Of a stretch of DNA of 9,577 nt, positions 6,306 to 9,577 are shown one piece after another. The position numbers and the translations under genes were made by a program. The stretch covers positions 1 to 9,577 of the forward strand of contig CAZAEB010000021.1 of assembly GCA_964484095.1 (NCBI GenBank), read 5' to 3'. The notes under the pieces were generated by a model. It did not search any database and was not told the origin of the DNA. It worked only from the letters and a program-made list of their open reading frames with translations. Origin of the DNA: CAZAEB01 sp964484095. GTDB taxonomy: Bacteria > Patescibacteriota > Microgenomatia > UBA12405 > BS750m-G30. Position 1 is the first letter of the stretch. Each line of letters begins with the position of its first letter.

Positions 6306-7245
6306 CTTTGCTTACAATATAGAAGCCAAATATTAAAACAACCACTAATCCAACAGTCAGTTTTATTGGCAGCAGCCAAAACACCACTTCTTTTGTTAAA
6401 ACCTGATCACTATTTTCATCAGGATAAAAACTTACCTTAGCCTTATAGCGACCTGGCCAGTTAGACTCGAACCGACAAGAAATTTGCTCTTCTTCCTGCC
6501 AGCAAACTGCCTGCCTTTTACCCCCGGCCAAAACATTATCCGGCCTAAACTTAAACTCTTCTGTTTTTTTGCCTTGCCAGTTATAAATATCAACTCCTCC
6601 CCCTACTTTAAAAAAACTTACCCCTGAATTGGTAATAATGATTTCCAAAGAAATCTCATCAAAAATATCAGCCACTTTAGGAAAAACTTTAAATTTACTT
6701 ATCTGTCCTTGAGGGTTGGTATTTCCCGACTCGGATACGGTCAGTAAAACATTACTGCCAATTTTTGCCATTGCTCCACTTCCTGACTGGGAAACAAACT
6801 CTCCTTTAGAAGTTTGCTCTATCAAAAAAGTAAAATATAAATCTCTCTCTTTTACGGTTTCAAGCACAGTGATTTTCAATATCAGCTGTTTTTTTTCTCC
6901 TGCCCTTAGAAAAAAATCTTCCCCTAGACTGGGCTGAACATTTATAAGACCAAATCTAATGCCGCCCGCTTCCAGTTTGGCTATTTCAAAATCATCGTCA
7001 AGTAAACTGACCCTCCCTCCGTCTCCTTTTGCTATAAATGGAACCACTCGAGAACGCAAATACAAATCACTGCTTCCATTGTTTTCAATTTCAAAAGCCT
7101 TAATCAGTGATTTTCCCGGTTTAACCATCATCTCGACCAAAGGAGGAGAAATTGACAAGGAAAACTGCTGGGCTAAAACTTTCCCTGGCAGTAAAATAAA
7201 AAAGGCTAAAAATAGCAGAATTGATTTCACAAAAAAATTATACAA
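6289..7245 (-). CDS. Secreted membrane-anchored protein with DUF916-like Ig-type domains
   Basis: A 318-residue exported protein. It has a signal peptide (hydrophobic 7-20, likely cleavage after VLA at 23-25), an extracellular beta-sandwich region, one C-terminal membrane helix (about 290-312) and a basic tail VSKVKKIK. Residues 28-66 (SISPPLVEMMVKPGKS, then FEIENNGSSDLYLRSRV) resemble the N-terminal domain of DUF916 proteins, the membrane partners of WxL surface proteins in Firmicutes; a second Ig-like segment covers about 180-285. The start is TTG at 7245, set by AAGGAG seven bases upstream; a longer TTG frame from 7266 would place that Shine-Dalgarno sequence inside the gene. It lies 23 bases after AbiEii-2 and 38 bases before comEA. 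A role in surface structure or cell-wall contact is inferred only from architecture, and the DUF916 match is by eye. Confidence 0.75.
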   Translation of the reverse strand: MYNFFVKSILLFLAFFILLPGKVLAQQFSLSISPPLVEMMVKPGKSLIKAFEIENNGSSDLYLRSRVVPFIAKGDGGRVSLLDDDFEIAKLEAGGIRFGLINVQPSLGEDFFLRAGEKKQLILKITVLETVKERDLYFTFLIEQTSKGEFVSQSGSGAMAKIGSNVLLTVSESGNTNPQGQISKFKVFPKVADIFDEISLEIIITNSGVSFFKVGGGVDIYNWQGKKTEEFKFRPDNVLAGGKRQAVCWQEEEQISCRFESNWPGRYKAKVSFYPDENSDQVLTKEVVFWLLPIKLTVGLVVVLIFGFYIVSKVKKIK

Positions 7246-7252
7246 GTAAAAA

Positions 7253-7258
7253 CTCCTT
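7253..7258 (-). promoter_or_regulatory. Ribosome binding site deciding a TTG start
   Basis: AAGGAG on the minus strand sits seven bases before the TTG at 7245. It is one of only two strong Shine-Dalgarno sequences noticed in the window and makes TTG the start of the DUF916-like gene. Confidence 0.7.
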
Positions 7259-7268
7259 ACGCGCAAAT

Positions 7269-8096
7269 TTATAAAGTCTTCAACTGAGAAGCCAGAAGCC
7301 GAGGAAACAATTCAAGCTTATCAGTATAGCTTTCATTAATGAGAAATGGCTGGAGCCTCCGTTTAAAATCGCTTATCTTCTTTTCCTCCCGCCGGAACTT
7401 TTCTACCGCTTGAGAAATTAAATCCAAAGAAAGCTGATTGTCTTTTACAAATTGCCAATCAATTTGAGCTTTGCGGGCAATCAACCAAACAATATCATAA
7501 ATATCCCGCGGTTGAGTTTGCTTTCTTTTCAAATAAGCAGTCAATTTCTGAACCAGCTGCTGATTTAGAGGAATAGTGACTACATTAACCAAAAACCCAT
7601 ACCGATTAAGAAGCAATGACTGCCTTTGATGTGTTTGCCAAAAACGTTCAAAGTCAAATTTAATCGTCAACTTCTCTTCTGAATTTACGCCAACTCCCAA
7701 TTCAAAAAGTAAATCTTTAAAACGAAATTCCCAATAGATCCGTCTCTTGGTCTGATTTCGATAAAGATCAAGGGCAATATTTTCTTTGGAAAACTGCTGA
7801 AAAGTTCTATCAATTAACCCGTCAACTTGAGAAAAAGCAACTCCTTCCAGCTCAAAATCAAGATCCTCCGAAAAACGATCTAAATCTCTGGTCAATCTCA
7901 AGCAGGTTCCTCCAACAAAAATTAGTTGTGAGGAAATTTTTTCCCGATAAATAATATCCAATATTTTAACTTGAAGATACTCTCTCAAAATTGCCCGCTT
8001 TTTTGTCAGCGGTAAATTATAATTTCGGGCGAATTCAATAATCTGGTCAAAATTAGCAATAATATTGTTCACTGAAGCTTGATTGTTTGTACCCAT
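7269..8096 (-). CDS. abiEii: AbiEii-family nucleotidyltransferase toxin, module 2
   Basis: A 275-residue AbiEii-family toxin with the full motif set: VGGTCLR (61-67) with FSEDLDF (75-81; D78-x-D80), TIKFD (144-148; K146), QKLTAYLKRK with K184, and RDIYDIVWLI (197-206). It keeps a longer N-terminal helix region and a C-terminal helical extension (about 215-275) that the module 1 toxin largely lacks. The two toxins share only the motif regions to the eye, so they are distant homologues rather than a recent duplication. It follows its AbiEi antitoxin gene, the canonical order. From the ATG at 8096 the overlap with that gene is 28 bases; an alternative GTG at 8072 would give a 4-base GTGA overlap like that of module 1 and a protein of 267 residues. 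Neither start has a Shine-Dalgarno sequence. The DUF916-like gene begins 23 bases downstream. Confidence 0.9.
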   Translation of the reverse strand: MGTNNQASVNNIIANFDQIIEFARNYNLPLTKKRAILREYLQVKILDIIYREKISSQLIFVGGTCLRLTRDLDRFSEDLDFELEGVAFSQVDGLIDRTFQQFSKENIALDLYRNQTKRRIYWEFRFKDLLFELGVGVNSEEKLTIKFDFERFWQTHQRQSLLLNRYGFLVNVVTIPLNQQLVQKLTAYLKRKQTQPRDIYDIVWLIARKAQIDWQFVKDNQLSLDLISQAVEKFRREEKKISDFKRRLQPFLINESYTDKLELFPRLLASQLKTL

Positions 8097-8641
8097 CTGG
8101 GAAAATTTTTAACATACTTCTGATAACGACGAAAATTAAAATTATCAAGATTTAATCGCAAATCACCTTTGTATTTAACTCTTCGCAGATAAAAAAAATC
8201 AAGAAGGGCTTTTTCTTTTTGGGCCATTAAAAAAAAGCCATCTGAGCCAACCAGCTTAACTTTTAGCCAGCCCCAAAAAAGAGTTGGTTTTATTTTGGCA
8301 TAATAGAAAACTCCAAATTTATTGCTTATTTTTTTGGTCGTCGTCAAACTAACACTAGTTATTCCCTGAGAAATATCGGGAATCACTCCATAATAATTTA
8401 AAGCCGTTTCCAAACTTACATAAGAAGGCTGATAGAGCTTATTTGCTAGCTCAAATTCATCAATTGAAGAAGGAGTAAAACAATAAAAACCGCGCTTAAT
8501 TTTAACAAGCAGACCCTTTTGGACAAACCGGGAAAGTTGAGTTCTTAAAGACAATTCTTTCTCCTTGGGAAATTTCTTTTTAACATCAAGAATAGTAAAA
8601 AGGCTCTGATCAATCGCCTGCTGTAACTCTAAATATTTCAT
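8069..8641 (-). CDS. abiEi: AbiEi-type antitoxin/transcriptional regulator, module 2
   Basis: A 190-residue AbiEi-like antitoxin. Residues about 1-55 form a winged helix-turn-helix (FTILDVKKKFP, then LSRFVQKGLLVKIKRGFY), followed by the conserved C-terminal landmarks LYQPSYVSLETALNYYG (69-85), SLTTTKKIS (98-106) and KEKALLD (142-148). These line up with the module 1 antitoxin at nearly the same positions. It should neutralise the AbiEii toxin encoded directly downstream and repress its own promoter. The ATG at 8641 follows a TTGACA-17-TATATT promoter with a 24-base leader that lacks a Shine-Dalgarno sequence but carries a 15-base inverted repeat. The stop (TGA, 8069-8071) overlaps a possible GTG start of the toxin. 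The module lies between genes of a competence cluster. Confidence 0.86.
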   Translation of the reverse strand: MKYLELQQAIDQSLFTILDVKKKFPKEKELSLRTQLSRFVQKGLLVKIKRGFYCFTPSSIDEFELANKLYQPSYVSLETALNYYGVIPDISQGITSVSLTTTKKISNKFGVFYYAKIKPTLFWGWLKVKLVGSDGFFLMAQKEKALLDFFYLRRVKYKGDLRLNLDNFNFRRYQKYVKNFPRWVQTIKLQ

Positions 8642-8643
8642 AA

Positions 8644-8658
8644 TTTACTTTAAGTAAA
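8644..8658. promoter_or_regulatory. Inverted repeat, candidate AbiEi operator of module 2
   Basis: TTTACTT (8644-8650) and AAGTAAA (8652-8658) are perfect arms around one base, lying about +7 to +21 of the predicted AbiE-2 transcript and ending two bases before the ATG. The half-site ACTT/AAGT is shared with the repeat at AbiE module 1. Binding by AbiEi is inferred. Confidence 0.5.
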
Positions 8659-8671
8659 ACCATTAATAATA

Positions 8672-8700
8672 AATATACAAAACTGTCTATTATTTGTCAA
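8672..8700 (-). promoter_or_regulatory. Sigma-70-type promoter of AbiE module 2
   Basis: On the minus strand TTGACA (8695-8700), a 17-base spacer and TATATT (8672-8677) precede the antitoxin ATG, with a predicted transcript start near 8665. It is the nearest recognisable promoter upstream of the DUF916-like, comEA, comEC and MBL genes as well. Confidence 0.82.
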
Positions 8701-8727
8701 CCCTCTGTTATTTCATATCGCCATCAG

Positions 8728-9438
8728 TCAATAGCCAGGAACAGCAATAAAATTAACCGAATTTTGATAGTTTCCCGCCTCTTGGCTACTGTCAATATTC
8801 ACTTTGTAAGTAACCGTCGCTGTTGCCGATGAGGTGGCTGTCGTCGAAGTCATAATCTCAACCGCCTCGGCGTAGGTTGCATAATCAGAAAACGGCCGGT
8901 AATGGTCGCTGGTAGTAAAATCGCTGGATATATACTCTCCGCTCATATTAAACCCGAAACCATAAGTAGTATTTTGAGTCCATAATCCTGCTGAAGTTCT
9001 TGTGCAACCTGAATCACAAGAGGTGTCGTCAATGTCATCGCTCGCTTCTGACCTTAAGAGATGGTCTTCAAAGGCAAGCACCTGCCAGCCGGTAGCTCCC
9101 CCGGCCGATATTGTTAAATCGTTGGTTGCCGTAGACGGAGTGCCGGGAACTAAACTTCCAAAAACAATTGATAGATCAGAAATGGTAAAAGTGAAAGGAA
9201 TAATTGTCTGGATGTACTGAAAACCCGATCTAACCCGATAGCCGGCCTTGGCATATTCTCCGGGAGCAATCTGGCCCATCGTTGAATCAAGCTCAAAACT
9301 TGCCGAGGTCTGCTCCCCGCCTCCGGTATTCATGTTTCCCCACTGAACCTCATACGAATCGGATCGCATTGTTACTGCCAAAACGGATGCCGGAGCAAAT
9401 AAAAACAGGAATGAAGAAAACAGCAAGTTTCTAACCAT
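8728..9438 (-). CDS. Secreted beta-rich protein with a WxL-like C-terminal domain, function unknown
   Basis: A 236-residue exported protein. The signal peptide spans residues 1-21 (cleavage likely after VLA at 19-21). A first segment (25-75, SYEVQWGNMNTGGGEQTS to YRVRSGFQYI) contains the AGYRVRSGF pattern. The second (80-236) starts TFTISDLSIVFGSLVPGTPS, has GWQVLAFEDH (117-126), a likely disulfide pair in CDSGC (141-145), YGFGFNMSG (159-167), and ends with TVTYKVNIDSSQEAGNYQN (208-226) and IAVPGY. The C-terminal part resembles the beta-sandwich layout of WxL-type cell-wall-binding domains, and I recall similar proteins in Microgenomates genomes; both points are by eye. There is no sortase motif or C-terminal membrane helix. 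It is rich in Thr, Ser and Ala. It sits between dprA and AbiE module 2. The ATG at 9438 has no Shine-Dalgarno sequence. Confidence 0.75.
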   Translation of the reverse strand: MVRNLLFSSFLFLFAPASVLAVTMRSDSYEVQWGNMNTGGGEQTSASFELDSTMGQIAPGEYAKAGYRVRSGFQYIQTIIPFTFTISDLSIVFGSLVPGTPSTATNDLTISAGGATGWQVLAFEDHLLRSEASDDIDDTSCDSGCTRTSAGLWTQNTTYGFGFNMSGEYISSDFTTSDHYRPFSDYATYAEAVEIMTSTTATSSATATVTYKVNIDSSQEAGNYQNSVNFIAVPGY

Positions 9439-9443
9439 AAATC

Positions 9444-9449
9444 ATTATA
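9444..9449 (-). promoter_or_regulatory. Possible -10 element of the secreted-protein gene
   Basis: A consensus TATAAT on the minus strand lies only five bases before the ATG at 9438, so transcription would start at or next to the start codon. No recognisable -35 is present at 17 bases. Confidence 0.4.
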
Positions 9450-9495
9450 GAAGAAAAAGAAGAAAAATATCCACCCTGTGTCCGCCCCTACAAAA

Positions 9496-9577
9496 TTAAT
9501 CACCCTGTAAAAAATACCTCCCTCCATCTTCTTTAATTACTCCTTTTAAGGTCAAACTTATTAAGATTGAGCTAATT
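9496..9577 (-). CDS. dprA: DNA-processing protein DprA, 3' end only
   Basis: The last 26 codons of a minus-strand gene entering from the right edge, ending in TAA at 9496-9498. The peptide ISSILISLTLKGVIKEDGG followed by RYFLQGD fits the C-terminal winged-helix domain of DprA/Smf (consensus style: L.L..L.LKG.I....G.RY). DprA loads RecA onto transforming single-stranded DNA in the cytoplasm. The identification rests on a short fragment but is strengthened by comEA and comEC downstream on the same strand. It is too short to exclude another winged-helix protein with certainty. Confidence 0.72.
   Translation of the reverse strand, partial: ISSILISLTLKGVIKEDGGRYFLQGD

Noticed and set aside
6716..9220. 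Plus-strand frames at 6716-6937, 6959-7249 and 9002-9220
   Set aside because: They are antisense to the two secreted-protein genes, which have signal peptides and conserved patterns; the plus-strand frames have no start signals.
9472..9508. Direct repeat CACCCTGT at 9472-9479 and 9501-9508
   Set aside because: It is a single pair of 8-mers, one of them inside dprA codons, with no symmetry and no further copies noticed; likely chance.
1..9577. Recoding of TGA as glycine, as in some CPR lineages
   Set aside because: TGA ends AbiEii-1, the MBL gene, AbiEi-2 and the secreted protein at the expected family lengths, so the standard bacterial code applies.

Overview
The window looks like an AT-rich chromosomal segment of an uncultivated Candidate Phyla Radiation (Patescibacteria) bacterium, most likely of the Microgenomates type. 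This placement is inferred from gene style: a compact layout, short proteins, a split ComEC, and secreted proteins of a type I associate with these genomes. No marker gene is present to confirm it. TGA ends several genes, so the recoded-TGA lineages (Gracilibacteria, Absconditabacteria) are unlikely.

Layout. Bases 1-1469 (minus strand) hold an antitoxin-toxin pair of the Phd/YefM-RelE type, followed after 15 bases by the 5' 288 codons of a type I restriction-modification methyltransferase gene (hsdM), which runs off the left edge. radC (1517-2203, minus) lies upstream of that pair. Bases 2292-3603 (plus) are the only plus-strand genes: an AbiE-type toxin-antitoxin module with the toxin (AbiEii) first and the antitoxin (AbiEi) second. 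From 9577 down to 3596 everything is on the minus strand: the 3' end of dprA, a secreted beta-rich protein, a second AbiE module (antitoxin first, then toxin), a membrane-anchored secreted protein resembling DUF916, comEA, the comEC membrane domain, and a separate membrane-anchored metallo-beta-lactamase-fold protein that corresponds to the C-terminal third of ComEC.

How the parts fit. dprA, comEA, comEC and the MBL gene are a natural-transformation (DNA uptake and processing) set. The second AbiE module sits in the middle of it, and its promoter is the nearest recognisable one upstream of the comEA-comEC genes. All three toxin-antitoxin modules have a TTGACA-17-TATAxT promoter. Both AbiE promoters carry an inverted repeat with ACTT/AAGT half-sites just downstream of the predicted transcription start, a plausible operator for the AbiEi winged-helix repressors. 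The two modules have opposite gene order but both can be joined by the same 4-base GTGA overlap.

Translation signals. Several promoter-proximal genes lack a Shine-Dalgarno sequence, and the YefM-like antitoxin appears to be leaderless. Two downstream genes (the DUF916-like gene and comEA) have strong Shine-Dalgarno sequences that point to TTG and GTG starts. No RNA genes, CRISPR arrays, insertion sequences or convincing intrinsic terminators were seen, and no gene-free stretch exceeds 300 bases.
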